A stretch of DNA of 64,000 nucleotides from Neobacillus jeddahensis. Its GTDB lineage: Bacteria; Bacillota; Bacilli; Bacillales; Cytobacillaceae. The notes beneath the pieces were generated by a model. That model saw only the letters and a list, made by a program, of their open reading frames with translations, made no database searches and had not been told where the DNA came from. This document shows, one piece after another, positions 18,701 through 28,522 of the stretch. Made by a program: the position numbers and the translations under genes. How positions within the stretch are numbered: position 1 is the first letter of the stretch; each line of letters opens with the position of its first letter. The stretch is taken from assembly GCF_000612625.1 (NCBI RefSeq), contig NZ_CCAS010000014.1, positions 1-64,000 on the forward strand, in the 5' to 3' direction.

Positions 18701-19114
18701 CTATTTAGCGTGTTTGTTACTTCTTACAATCATGATCATGCAAACAGTGATGATGGTAAAAGCAATAAATGCTAACAATGGAATCGTAATAAAACCAAGC
18801 CAGTTTATGTAATCCTTTGAACAGGGTACTCCACTTGTACACATTTCAAACTGCTGCAAATACGATATTTTTTGCAACAGGGTATGATATCCAGAAATGA
18901 ACATACCAATGATGGACAACGGCAAAACGTAACGGTAGATTTCCTTATCATTACGATAAACGGCTATTCCCAACATGATTGCTAATGGATACATAAAAAT
19001 TCGTTGGTACCAACAAAGGGTACAGGGAATGAAATGCATCACTTCACTGAAATATAAGCTGCCGAGTGTGGCAATAATCGCAGCAACCCAAGCGAGCAGC
19101 AAAGATTTATTCAT
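18701..19114 (-). CDS. bdbC: DsbB-like thiol:quinone oxidoreductase
   Basis: A 137-residue DsbB-type protein with four membrane helices. It has the first redox pair in PCTLCWYQR (Cys31, Cys34) and a second pair in the loop QFEMCTSGVPCSKD. It re-oxidises BdbD and passes electrons to quinone. It overlaps bdbD by eight bases and is translated from within it. In B. subtilis the BdbCD pair is needed for competence and other secreted disulfide proteins. Confidence 0.92.
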   Translation of the reverse strand: MNKSLLLAWVAAIIATLGSLYFSEVMHFIPCTLCWYQRIFMYPLAIMLGIAVYRNDKEIYRYVLPLSIIGMFISGYHTLLQKISYLQQFEMCTSGVPCSKDYINWLGFITIPLLAFIAFTIITVCMIMIVRSNKHAK

Positions 19115-19814
19115 GGTTCTTCGCCGCTTCCGCTACCATATCTTTTAAGTCATCGATTGTTTGGCCTTCAAACTTCTTCCCATCAACGAAAATGGTTGGA
19201 GTTCCCGTCACATCTAGTTTCTCAGCATATTCCATATCCGTATCAAAGGCCTTTTTTGACTGATCGGCACGGAAATTTTCAACAACCTTGTCTACATCTG
19301 TATCATTCGCGACTTCTTTTAATGTAATAATTAAAAAGTCCTCTGTAAAAACATCCATTTTTTCTTTTTCAGGTTCTTCTGGTTGGGCGGCATACAGCTG
19401 ATCATGAAATTTCCAGAACGTTTCGTTGCCTAGCTCTTGATAAACGGATTCTGCAAATTTAGCAGAACGTGTCGAATCCACATTGATAAAGGCATCATTC
19501 ATAAAATAAAATTTTGCTTTTCCCGTATCAACAAGCTCTTTTTCTATGACTGGCACGACTTGTTCTAAAAAGTTTTTGCAATTTGGACATTTATAGTCTC
19601 CAAATTCAATAATAGAGACAGGTGCAGACTCCTCGCCAAGGAAGGGTTGTTGACTATAATTGATGTCATTTTCGGTCGATTCTTCCTTATCCTTCGAATC
19701 TTTTTCAAAGAAAATAAGCGCCAAAATACAAACTGCAACCAAGCCAATAACCCAGAAAGCAAACTTTGATGACGATTGTTGCTGTTTTTTTGAATTTTTC
19801 ATATCCTTTGCCAT
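19107..19814 (-). CDS. bdbD: DsbA-like thiol-disulfide oxidoreductase
   Basis: A 235-residue membrane-anchored thioredoxin-fold protein. It has one N-terminal helix (about 18-37) and an extracytoplasmic DsbA domain with the active site CPNC in GDYKCPNCKNF; the cis-proline loop is TGTPTIF. It introduces disulfides into exported proteins. ATG at 19814 is chosen because AAGGAG is seven bases upstream; an in-frame TTG two codons earlier overlaps this spacing. Forms an operon with bdbC. Confidence 0.92.
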   Translation of the reverse strand: MAKDMKNSKKQQQSSSKFAFWVIGLVAVCILALIFFEKDSKDKEESTENDINYSQQPFLGEESAPVSIIEFGDYKCPNCKNFLEQVVPVIEKELVDTGKAKFYFMNDAFINVDSTRSAKFAESVYQELGNETFWKFHDQLYAAQPEEPEKEKMDVFTEDFLIITLKEVANDTDVDKVVENFRADQSKKAFDTDMEYAEKLDVTGTPTIFVDGKKFEGQTIDDLKDMVAEAAKNHE

Positions 19815-20024
19815 AATCAAACTCCTTCTTAATTCTTAATACCCTATTATTGTCGAACGAGGATAGTATAAATATCACTTATCCTAGGCAATATTGCAAA
19901 TAAATGAACCTTCAAATAAAAAAAATGCCATTGTAAAAGGGCATCTTTCCAGTTTGATTTATAAGTGTTAACAATAAGATCCATTTCGGCTGATAGAACG
20001 AAATACTGCCCTATCAGCGAAATG

Positions 20025-21803
20025 TTAGCAAACCTCTTGAGAACCGTGTTGGGCAAGATTCAGCTTCCAATAAAAACCCTTTTTATTCACTAATTCCTCA
20101 TGTGTACCCTCTTCCAAAATTTTTCCTTTATCAATAAATAAAATCTTTGTAGCTGTTTGAATGGTTGAGAGTCGATGGGCAATGATAAAAGAGGTTCTGC
20201 CCGCCAACAGTGTTTTTAACCCTTGTTGTAATGCAAGTTCCGTCTCTGTATCAATAGAGGAGGTGGCCTCATCTAAAATAAGAATCTTGGGATCCGCTAA
20301 TAACGCCCTGGCAAACGAAATTAGTTGTCTTTGTCCGGTCGATAGCCTTGTTCCTCTTTCATTGACTTCTGTTTGATATCCTTCTTTCAATCCGATAATA
20401 AATGGATGGGCCTGAACCGCTTTGGCAGCCTGGATTACCTCTTCATCTGTCGCATTCAATCTTCCATAACGGATATTATCCATAATCGATCCAGAAAAAA
20501 TAAATGGATCCTGCAGCATAACGCCCATTTGCTTCCTTAGAGACGGAATGGTGACCGTTGAAATATCAACATCATCAATCATTATTTGACCGCTATTCAC
20601 ATCATAAAAACGGCTAATTAAACTAACAATAGTCGTCTTCCCTGATCCGGTTGCACCGACAAGGGCAATCGTATCACCAGGATTTACTTTTAGATTAATT
20701 TGATCAAGAATTCGTTCCTTCTCATAACCAAATACCACATTGTCAAACACCACTTTCCCGTTAATCGTTTTTAATTCACTTGCATGAGGATGACTGAGAA
20801 CAGTTGGCTTTTCATCTATCATTTCAAAGATTCGCTCTAAATAGGCCATGGCATTTATAATGGCATTATAAAAATTTCCGATGTTTGCAAGCGGGCTCCA
20901 AAACATCCAGAGGTAGCCTACAAATGCCACAAGTGCCCCGACCGTTATTCCCTGACCAATAGAAGCCATTCCAATTACATAAATAAGCGACACAGTTACA
21001 ACGGAGATATTCTCAATCGATGGCCATAAAAGAAATTGAATGCGTACAGCCTTCATCCAAGAATGGCGGTACCCATCCGAGACATCCTCGAAAATTCTTT
21101 TATTTTCTTCCTCACGAACAAAAGCTTGAGTTACCTTCATACCATTGATACTTTCATGAATATAAGCATTCATATTCGACTGCTTATTACTTAAATCCTG
21201 CCATGCCTTCCGTTGGGCATTTTTAATGAAGAAAATAACAGTCGCCAGGATAGGAAATCCTGCCATGGCAAACAGTGTCAATTTTAAATCAAGCGAAAAC
21301 ATAAATCCTAAAATGACAATCAAGCTAAATATGTCCGTAATTAAGTTAATCAGCCCATTCGAAAGTAAATCACTTAAGGAATTAACATAATTGACGACTC
21401 GGACTAAGATCTTCCCATGTGGCCTGCTGTCATAAAAAGAGAATGATAGTTTTTGTAAATGGACAAATAAATCAGCCCTCAGTTTTTCAATAACACTCTG
21501 ACCGATTTGGGACATCATCCTAATCCTGTATTTCATACAGATTCCAGTCAGCACCAATGCTACTAAGTAAATTCCCGAGAGCAGCACTAAGCCAGCAATA
21601 TTCTTCTTAGGGATCTCCTGATCGATCGCTTGTTTAATTAAATACGGTCCGATTAGGTTTGCACCACTAGCAACCAGCATAATCAGTACGGTAAGAATGA
21701 TTTTGGTTTTATATGGTTTCAAATAGCTGAACAGCCGCTTTAGATGCAAAAAACTAAATGGCGTCTCCAATTCTTCGTCAACATTAAATTTATTGCGTGC
21801 CAT
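20025..21803 (-). CDS. ABC exporter half-transporter (second subunit)
   Basis: A 592-residue protein with six membrane helices (about 35-330) and a nucleotide-binding domain. Walker A is GATGSGKTT and Walker B ILILDEATSSID, with the catalytic Glu present. The signature motif is LSTGQ in place of LSGGQ. Starts one base after the stop of its partner gene, so the two form one operon and probably a heterodimer like BmrCD, YfiBC or YknUV. A multidrug or lipid/peptide substrate is possible but cannot be set. Confidence 0.88.
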   Translation of the reverse strand: MARNKFNVDEELETPFSFLHLKRLFSYLKPYKTKIILTVLIMLVASGANLIGPYLIKQAIDQEIPKKNIAGLVLLSGIYLVALVLTGICMKYRIRMMSQIGQSVIEKLRADLFVHLQKLSFSFYDSRPHGKILVRVVNYVNSLSDLLSNGLINLITDIFSLIVILGFMFSLDLKLTLFAMAGFPILATVIFFIKNAQRKAWQDLSNKQSNMNAYIHESINGMKVTQAFVREEENKRIFEDVSDGYRHSWMKAVRIQFLLWPSIENISVVTVSLIYVIGMASIGQGITVGALVAFVGYLWMFWSPLANIGNFYNAIINAMAYLERIFEMIDEKPTVLSHPHASELKTINGKVVFDNVVFGYEKERILDQINLKVNPGDTIALVGATGSGKTTIVSLISRFYDVNSGQIMIDDVDISTVTIPSLRKQMGVMLQDPFIFSGSIMDNIRYGRLNATDEEVIQAAKAVQAHPFIIGLKEGYQTEVNERGTRLSTGQRQLISFARALLADPKILILDEATSSIDTETELALQQGLKTLLAGRTSFIIAHRLSTIQTATKILFIDKGKILEEGTHEELVNKKGFYWKLNLAQHGSQEVC

Positions 21804-21804
21804 G

Positions 21805-23556
21805 TTATATCACTTCCTGACCATGGAGCATATGATCAAAGTTCCCAGATTGGTTCTTATATACGGTATAGTAGTAGCCTTTTTTCTCAAGCAGTTCTTC
21901 ATGCTTCCCTCTTTCGATAATTCTGCCTTGGTCCATAACTACGATTTGGTCTGCATCCCTTACAGAGGAAATTCGATGGGCGATTAAAAAACAGGTTTTA
22001 TTTTGCTGAATGGATTTTAAAGTAGTTTGGATCTTCTGCTCCGTTTCCATGTCGACACTTGACGTGGTATCATCGAGAATCAAAATTTGAGGATCCTTTA
22101 AAATAGCACGGGCTAATGCAATTCGCTGCCGTTGTCCGCCAGAAAGTCCTACTCCACGTTCACCAACAATGGTATCGTAGCCCTCTGCCAGTTCACAAAT
22201 AAATTCATGTGCCTCTGCCATTTTAGCTGCTGACTGGATAGCATCCAGTGTTGCATGAGGATGACCATAGGCAATATTTCCTTCAATCGTATCAGAATAT
22301 AGAAATATATCCTGCATGACCATCGCTATGCCCTCTCGTAATGCTTGGAGATTCCATTCCTTTACACTTATGCCATCTACTTTAACTTCACCGCTAGTCG
22401 TATCATAAAAACGACTTAGTAAATTAACTAATGTTGACTTCCCAGCACCAGTTGCTCCAATCAGCGCGAGTGTCTCTCCTGGTTTTACCTTTAAGCAAAT
22501 ATCCTTTAATACAGGTCCTTCCCCATAACTAAAGTCGACATGATCATATTCAACTACACCCTCAAATTTGTTCATGTTAATCATTTTGGCTTTATTCGTT
22601 ATTTTCGGGTTTGTATGGAGGAGATCCTCTACTTTTTCAGCGGAGGCAATAAATCTTTGCACATCATTAAGCAGCCAGCCCGCCATACGCATCGGATTAT
22701 TTAAAGCCCAAATCAACGAGTTAAAGGTAACTAACTCACCAAACGTAAGAGAGCCACGAATCACCATTATTCCACCAATCAAGATCATAATCACCGTTAG
22801 CACACCTGCTAACGAGTCCAGGACGGGTAAGTATTTTTCCCAAACTTTTGCTGAAAGCAGATTCTTCTTCTTAAAGGCTTCATTTTCAGCATGAAACTTC
22901 TCAATTTCGTAGTCTTCTTTCGCAAATGCCTTTACAACTCGATTGCCACTAATGTTTTCCTGTACAACAGAATTAAGCCTGGCAAATTGATTGCGAATCT
23001 CCGTAAACGTCGGACGTACAGCAAACGTTAATCGATACGCGAAAAAACCGATGACCGGTGTAACTAACAACATCGCCAATGCCAATGGAAGATCAATATA
23101 AAACATAAATCCAATGGCGAAGATGAGCAGCATAGCGTTTTCAAAAATCATATAGATAGACCAAGCTGTAAAATGGCGAACCGCTTCGAGGTCACCTGTC
23201 ATCCGAGCCATGATATCCCCTGTTTTCGTTTGATCGTAAAAACTAAAATCCAGTTGATGAAGACGATCATACAAATGTTTACGTATTTTAAAAATGACAT
23301 TTTGCGATAACGTTTCAAATATTATTTGATACCCGTAACGAACCACCGTTCTGATAACAGTGACACTAATCATAAGGACTAACAGTTTCCACAACAGATT
23401 TTCTTGATGACCAACCATTACTTTATCAACAATCATTCCTGCCAAATAAGGATTAAGCATATTCATTGCTGAAACAACTAATGCCAGCAAAAGACCGATC
23501 ATTATCATAGCACGATATGTTCGAATATAGCCCCAAATCCAACGTAAACTATCCAT
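21805..23556 (-). CDS. ABC exporter half-transporter (first subunit)
   Basis: A 583-residue half-transporter: six membrane helices, Walker A GATGAGKST, an intact LSGGQ signature, but Walker B reads LILDDTTSSVD. The catalytic Glu is therefore replaced by Asp, as in the degenerate site of heterodimeric exporters such as BmrC. The ATG at 23556 follows GAGAAGG; the longer frame to 23598 lacks a ribosome site. Operon with the following subunit. Length matches BmrC/YknU (about 585). Confidence 0.88.
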   Translation of the reverse strand: MDSLRWIWGYIRTYRAMIMIGLLLALVVSAMNMLNPYLAGMIVDKVMVGHQENLLWKLLVLMISVTVIRTVVRYGYQIIFETLSQNVIFKIRKHLYDRLHQLDFSFYDQTKTGDIMARMTGDLEAVRHFTAWSIYMIFENAMLLIFAIGFMFYIDLPLALAMLLVTPVIGFFAYRLTFAVRPTFTEIRNQFARLNSVVQENISGNRVVKAFAKEDYEIEKFHAENEAFKKKNLLSAKVWEKYLPVLDSLAGVLTVIMILIGGIMVIRGSLTFGELVTFNSLIWALNNPMRMAGWLLNDVQRFIASAEKVEDLLHTNPKITNKAKMINMNKFEGVVEYDHVDFSYGEGPVLKDICLKVKPGETLALIGATGAGKSTLVNLLSRFYDTTSGEVKVDGISVKEWNLQALREGIAMVMQDIFLYSDTIEGNIAYGHPHATLDAIQSAAKMAEAHEFICELAEGYDTIVGERGVGLSGGQRQRIALARAILKDPQILILDDTTSSVDMETEQKIQTTLKSIQQNKTCFLIAHRISSVRDADQIVVMDQGRIIERGKHEELLEKKGYYYTVYKNQSGNFDHMLHGQEVI

Positions 23557-23743
23557 ATGTTGCCTTCTCCCTCCCAAGTACTTTAGACATAAATACATAC
23601 TATTTCGGTTTCCTTGTTATTATGAATGTTTTATGCCATTCACTTACTGCCGTTTGTCCTCACAACACTGATCTTTTTAATTTTTGTTAAAAATAGGATA
23701 TGATAAGGAAGAAATTCATTTTATCTTTCGAGGGGGAAAGTAC

Positions 23744-24802
23744 ATGGCAAATACGAGTAAGTATATTGGTTATATAGGTACATATACAAAAGGAGAAAGT
23801 AAGGGGATCTATTCTTTTACCTTCAATCCTCAAACCGCTGCGATCGAAAATATTAAAGTCGCTGCAGAGTTAGGTAACCCTACATATTTAACTATTAGTA
23901 AGGACAATCGTTACCTCTACTCGGTTAGTAAAGAAGGAAATGAAGGAGGAGTCGCTGCTTTTTCCATCAAAGCAGATGGGGATTTAGAAGCAATTAACAG
24001 CGAGTTAGTGGAAGGGGCACCACCTTGTTATGTTAGTGTCGATCGCAGGAATCGTTATCTGTTCAGCGCAAACTATCATAAGGGATTAGTAGATTCCAGG
24101 CTCATCAATCAAGAGGATGGATCTGTTCTACCAGCAGCATCAATTATTGAACACGAAGGGTCAGGACCAGATCCTCGCCAGGAGAAGCCTCATAGTCATT
24201 ATGCAGAGCTGACTCCCGATGAGAAATATTTAGCGGTTGTTGAATTAGGGATTGATGCACTTATTACGTATTCCGTACAGGAGGATGGAACTCTTACACA
24301 GTCCCATTTACTACCCGTAAAGGCAGGTAGTGGTCCACGGCACTTAGTTTTCCACCCAAATGGGAAATTTGCTTATATTATGACAGAATTTAGCTCTGAG
24401 GTCATCGTCCTACATTATCATAAGGAAGGCGGACATTTTACAGAACAACAGTATATTTCGACCATTCCAGCAGATTTTACCGAAAATAATCAAGGGAGTG
24501 CCATCCATATTTCGTCTGATGGACGTTTTGTTTATGCGGGAAATCGGGGACATAATAGTATTGCGGTGTTTGAGGTGAATGAAGAAACTGGCGAGCTACG
24601 TTTTGTCGAGCTTGTTTCAACAGAGGGAGATTGGCCGAGGGATTTTGAGTTAGATCCAACCGAGAAGTTCATTATTGCTTCCAATCAGGAATCGGGTAAT
24701 CTTGTATTATTTTCACGGGATGGAGCAACAGGGAGATTGAAGCTGTTAAATTCGGATATATCCGTGCCATATCCGGTTTGTGTGAAGTTTTTGCATGTAT
24801 AG
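23744..24802 (+). CDS. Lactonase family protein (YkgB-like, 6-phosphogluconolactonase type)
   Basis: A 352-residue seven-bladed beta-propeller of the lactonase family, close in length to B. subtilis YkgB (349). The start YIGYIGTYTKGESKGIY and internal repeats such as NPTYLTISKDNRYLYSV and GPRHLVFHPNGKFAYIM mark the blades. Family members hydrolyse 6-phosphogluconolactone in the pentose phosphate pathway. ATG at 23744 has GAGGGGGAAAG upstream; a longer frame to 23684 has none. Monocistronic. Confidence 0.85.
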   Translation: MANTSKYIGYIGTYTKGESKGIYSFTFNPQTAAIENIKVAAELGNPTYLTISKDNRYLYSVSKEGNEGGVAAFSIKADGDLEAINSELVEGAPPCYVSVDRRNRYLFSANYHKGLVDSRLINQEDGSVLPAASIIEHEGSGPDPRQEKPHSHYAELTPDEKYLAVVELGIDALITYSVQEDGTLTQSHLLPVKAGSGPRHLVFHPNGKFAYIMTEFSSEVIVLHYHKEGGHFTEQQYISTIPADFTENNQGSAIHISSDGRFVYAGNRGHNSIAVFEVNEETGELRFVELVSTEGDWPRDFELDPTEKFIIASNQESGNLVLFSRDGATGRLKLLNSDISVPYPVCVKFLHV

Positions 24803-24812
24803 TCTCTACTTA

Positions 24813-24845
24813 AAGCTGATTGGAATCGTTCCAATCAGCTTTTGT
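24813..24845 (+). terminator. Terminator of lactonase gene
   Basis: AAGCTGATTGGAA (24813-24825) pairs with TTCCAATCAGCTT around TCG, followed by T-rich sequence. Confidence 0.85.
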
Positions 24846-24943
24846 ATTAGTTCATCAGCAATCGATCGGTTCCTTTCTCCCTTTTTCGACAACCTGGATT
24901 ATATGATTTAGAAAAGCTTACGTGGTGTCACAAATATTCTTAA

Positions 24944-26347
24944 TTAATTTTGGACATGTATCCCACTAGTGTTTATAAAATCATTATCTCTAACAGTTAC
25001 ATTTTTACTAGATTTTCTTGTGGTATACACTGAATAACCAGCTATATTCTTAAAAGTATTTTTCTCGATATTTAGGCCATCCACTATATTGCCACTATAA
25101 CTTTCTGTGATAACTCCCTTGCTGTAATTCAGAAAAGAATTGCCTATTAAATTTGTATTCATTATATTTGTTTCATTCGCCCATAGATACGCCCCCCTTC
25201 CATCACCTGGACCTATAAAAGTATTTCTTTTAAATTTTGTATCTTGTGAACCTGTTAGGATATTTATTCCATCACCCGATGTTGAAACAGAATTATCGGA
25301 AATAACCGTTCGTCTAGAATTTCCTAAATATCCATCTATAACAAATCCAATGTCTGATTTAATTTTATTACGAAAAATTTGAAGGTCTTCATTTTTAAAC
25401 CAAATATACATATTTTTTACATCAAATTGGTTATCATGAATTTTAGTACCCTTAGTTTCCTTAATCATAAATTTTCCTTTTTTGCCCTTAACAGTGTTAT
25501 TATAAAACTCTATTTTATTATAAAAATTCCCTGCCCCTTTTGTCCCTTCAATTTGGATAGTATAGGTTTCACTTGCGTTTGTTTTAAATGTATTATTGTA
25601 AATTTTTGCGTCGTATAGATTAACTTTTTCCCATGGTTCAAAATGTAAAGTTGGACGACCAACTTTAGACGTACTAATGTTATTAAAAATCTTGATATGG
25701 TTCACTTGTTCCACAACGATATTTGAGCGGTGATTATCTTTTATTATATTATGCGATACAGTTATATAATTACTTGCTCGCGTTGATCCAGTTAAAGAGA
25801 TTCCATCACCAACAGCATTTCTCATTCGATTGTGGGTAATGATTACTTGATCACTATCCCAAACAAACACAGTATGCATATGTTCGATTCCATTTGTATG
25901 TTTTTTATAATTGCCATCAAAGGTAATATTTTTCAATTGTACATTTTTAACATTATTTATATTAACTAATCTTGTTTGTTTCTGATCATTCGCAGCATCT
26001 GAAAGTTTTAACGTAACTGTATCACGATTTTCTCCAACCAAACTCACATTTGATTTAACAAAAATCGGTTGTAAGATATAGTTTCCAGGAGGTACAAATA
26101 CTTCTCCACCACCGTTTGAATTAACTTCATCTATTGCTTTTTGAAAGGCAGCCGTATCTTCTGTTCTTCCATCTCCTTTTGCTCCATAAACTTTTACATT
26201 TACAGTAAGGTTTGTTTGATTAATCCATTTAGGATCTTTTGTAATCATCCCTTCTATGTTCGTATATATCAACTGTAAACTGATAAAACCCATGTAACCC
26301 CAAAATCCAAGAAGCACTAATTTCTCGGTAAAGGTGAACGACTTCAT
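24944..26347 (-). CDS. Right-handed beta-helix (pectate-lyase-like) protein
   Basis: A 467-residue protein. It has an N-terminal hydrophobic segment (about 9-28) that probably anchors or exports it, then a Pectate_lyase_3-type opening VKVYGAKGDGRTEDTAAFQ (about 51-69), and then many parallel beta-helix rungs rich in Asn (NNTF, DNDF, HNII patterns). Such proteins cleave, epimerise or bind polysaccharides. It follows the exopolysaccharide operon on the same strand but beyond its terminator, so it probably has its own promoter. Processing of the neighbouring polymer is an inference. GAGGTGAGC lies upstream of the ATG. Confidence 0.78.
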   Translation of the reverse strand: MKSFTFTEKLVLLGFWGYMGFISLQLIYTNIEGMITKDPKWINQTNLTVNVKVYGAKGDGRTEDTAAFQKAIDEVNSNGGGEVFVPPGNYILQPIFVKSNVSLVGENRDTVTLKLSDAANDQKQTRLVNINNVKNVQLKNITFDGNYKKHTNGIEHMHTVFVWDSDQVIITHNRMRNAVGDGISLTGSTRASNYITVSHNIIKDNHRSNIVVEQVNHIKIFNNISTSKVGRPTLHFEPWEKVNLYDAKIYNNTFKTNASETYTIQIEGTKGAGNFYNKIEFYNNTVKGKKGKFMIKETKGTKIHDNQFDVKNMYIWFKNEDLQIFRNKIKSDIGFVIDGYLGNSRRTVISDNSVSTSGDGINILTGSQDTKFKRNTFIGPGDGRGAYLWANETNIMNTNLIGNSFLNYSKGVITESYSGNIVDGLNIEKNTFKNIAGYSVYTTRKSSKNVTVRDNDFINTSGIHVQN

Positions 26348-26496
26348 TTTATTTGCTCACCTCCTGCTATTTTATGTAAAACAACAACTTAAACTTTACT
26401 GACATCTAAACTCAATACAATTTTCTAGGTGCAAAGTTGAGTTATTAATCTAAATTATATCCGTTTACTTAAATTCGCTGAATAACTCTACTAAAA

Positions 26497-26535
26497 AAAG
26501 CTTCATCCATAAATAATCAAAATGGATGAAGCTTT
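26497..26535 (-). terminator. Terminator of exopolysaccharide operon
   Basis: AAAGCTTCATCCAT (26497-26510)/ATGGATGAAGCTTT (26522-26535), with T-rich sequence after it on the minus strand. It marks the end of the operon after the last FemAB-like gene. Confidence 0.85.
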
Positions 26536-26573
26536 CAATTGTAAACTATATTCCGTTTCCAAATTACTGCTGA

Positions 26574-27377
26574 TTACATTATAAAATTTCTTTTCCATTT
26601 AAGGTATAATAACGTTTTACATAGTTTTCCTATAAAACTAGTAGAATGGTATATTTTAAGATCATATCCCCGAATGGCACCAAGCTTTATCTTGAAGTCA
26701 TTAATTCCTTCTCCTTCTTTACCACTTACAACTCCACCAAGATTATACCATCTAAAACCTTTTTGCTTTACGGTTTGTATATCTTTCCAATAGAGGTATT
26801 TGTTTGCCCTTCCTATTAATTGTTTTTCATCACTCTTTATAAGCCGACTAGATACAGAATACATCCCATAGGATTGGCTGTTTTCCCGATCTAACAGCAT
26901 ACAATGGGCACACAGAATATTTTTTTGTTCATCAGAAATAGTGGTTATTAATAAAGATTGATTATTTCTAAGAGTAATAAGCTTTTCTAATACACATCTA
27001 TCAATATTTTTTTCTTTTGCAAACGAATTAAATAATGCCGAGAAGTTAATAAGTTGTTCATCACTTGGATTGACATTTTCCGAATAAATCAATCCATCCT
27101 TTTCAGAAGCTCTCTTAATCTCCCTCTTAAATGTTTTGTTAAAATTATTGTAAATATCCTGTTCATCCTTAGTTAAATCCAAAATAAAATTGGGAATGAG
27201 AATTTCAAAGGAGTTATTATATTTATTCTTTTTAACTACAGGACCGTCTTGAGGATGCATCAAAAGTTGTGTATTAATGATAATATCCGCACTCTTTGCA
27301 TTAATCTCTTCAAGTTTCCTTTTTCCATAAATCTCTATTACATTTAATAGATTCCTTTTGTAATTGATCGTTATCAT
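26574..27377 (-). CDS. FemAB/GNAT-fold transferase
   Basis: A 267-residue protein related to FemAB/Acetyltransf_6 proteins. FNKTFKREIKRASEKDGL (about 83-100) resembles the conserved IRKA region, and KQKGFRWYNLGGVVSGKEGEGINDFKIKLGA (about 212-242) the C-terminal LGG...FK..LG region of lipid II:glycine transferases. Such enzymes move an amino acid from aminoacyl-tRNA, or an acyl group from CoA, to an amine. It is the last gene of the operon and shorter than its neighbour paralogue. Substrate unknown. Confidence 0.65.
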   Translation of the reverse strand: MITINYKRNLLNVIEIYGKRKLEEINAKSADIIINTQLLMHPQDGPVVKKNKYNNSFEILIPNFILDLTKDEQDIYNNFNKTFKREIKRASEKDGLIYSENVNPSDEQLINFSALFNSFAKEKNIDRCVLEKLITLRNNQSLLITTISDEQKNILCAHCMLLDRENSQSYGMYSVSSRLIKSDEKQLIGRANKYLYWKDIQTVKQKGFRWYNLGGVVSGKEGEGINDFKIKLGAIRGYDLKIYHSTSFIGKLCKTLLYLKWKRNFIM

Positions 27378-27410
27378 TGAATTATTCTACCTTCCCACAA
27401 GTTTATGAAA

Positions 27411-28511
27411 TCAAACTAAAACAGAAATTGTTTTTTGCGGCTTATTACGATAGGCCGGAAAGAAATTTAGATCAGCTGATTCACCATAATACTTTTCCCA
27501 TTTCTCTATCAACCAGTTATAGGTTTGAGCGTTATGAACTTTCTTCCCAATATAAAAATGGAGAAGTCCATTAGGATTGAATCGGTACTTATATTGAAAT
27601 AAAGAGTCCCTTCCTATATGCCCTCCACCTAGATGGAACTTATTTAAACCCATTTGCTTTCCCCATAAGGCCATTTGATGAAGCAAATAAATATTTCCAC
27701 CCAAATTTAAGAACTGTTTTTGGGAACACCCAAGATGGTAATGTAATGAATGACCATCATACATACATAAAGCCGCTCCAATCATCCTACCTTCAAAGTA
27801 AACTGAGCCAATTACGGAATTATTAGATAGATCCGTTAACAAACTGATTAGATACTTTTCAGAAAAATAAGAATAGGCAGATGCATGTAACTTATCCATT
27901 GTTTCTTTATATAATTGATAAAAATCGTTTACAATCTTACTAGCTTCTTCGCTTTGAAAAGTTTTGAAGGCTAGTTTATTTTTTAAAGCCTTATTGACGT
28001 TCCGTTTATGATTTTTATGATATTGATTAAAGATTTCACTTTCGTCTTTTGTTAAATCTATAAATACCGTTTCTCTATCATAGGCAACATCCATATATCG
28101 GTCCATCCATTGATAATTTTGAAGCAGAGGATGAAAACGATTAAACTCACAAATAATATGTTCCTTTTGACAATACTCCTCAAATTCCTTTCTAAATTGT
28201 CTTAAATACTGATCATCATCAATATTGCCTAAGGGACCTCCATATCCGTAGGAAGGTGTTATAATGTCATATAATTCGATATCCAGCTGTTCATCCTGAA
28301 CAAAAGGCAATAAATCAATCTTTCTCTTTAGAAAAACATAACCTACTTTATTCCCACTTTCGTCTTCATAAAAAAATAAATATGGAGCACCGTCCCCAAA
28401 ACGCTGATACAGATTTGAATAGGAAGGATGATAAAATATATCTGTTTTCGAAAGTTGATTTAGCCTTTCTTCCCATAGAGATTTCTGATTATAAGAAATT
28501 ACCTCGTACAT
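27411..28511 (-). CDS. FemAB/GNAT-fold transferase
   Basis: A 366-residue protein of the FemAB-like/Acetyltransf_6 type with two GNAT-like halves. HKNHKRNVNKALKNKLAFK (about 144-162) is the conserved basic block. GSVYFEGRMIGAALCMYDGHSLHYHLGCS and GLNKFHLGGG followed by FQYKYRFN form the C-terminal half. AAGGGGGG sits before the ATG. Probably adds an amino acid or acyl group to a sugar or lipid-linked intermediate of the operon's polymer. Second of two such genes in a row. Confidence 0.7.
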   Translation of the reverse strand: MYEVISYNQKSLWEERLNQLSKTDIFYHPSYSNLYQRFGDGAPYLFFYEDESGNKVGYVFLKRKIDLLPFVQDEQLDIELYDIITPSYGYGGPLGNIDDDQYLRQFRKEFEEYCQKEHIICEFNRFHPLLQNYQWMDRYMDVAYDRETVFIDLTKDESEIFNQYHKNHKRNVNKALKNKLAFKTFQSEEASKIVNDFYQLYKETMDKLHASAYSYFSEKYLISLLTDLSNNSVIGSVYFEGRMIGAALCMYDGHSLHYHLGCSQKQFLNLGGNIYLLHQMALWGKQMGLNKFHLGGGHIGRDSLFQYKYRFNPNGLLHFYIGKKVHNAQTYNWLIEKWEKYYGESADLNFFPAYRNKPQKTISVLV

Positions 28512-28522
28512 GCAATCCCCCC

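Noticed and set aside
19847-20056. 69-residue minus-strand ORF after the ABC exporter
   Set aside because: Overlaps the exporter end and a hairpin region; no ribosome site, composition not protein-like.
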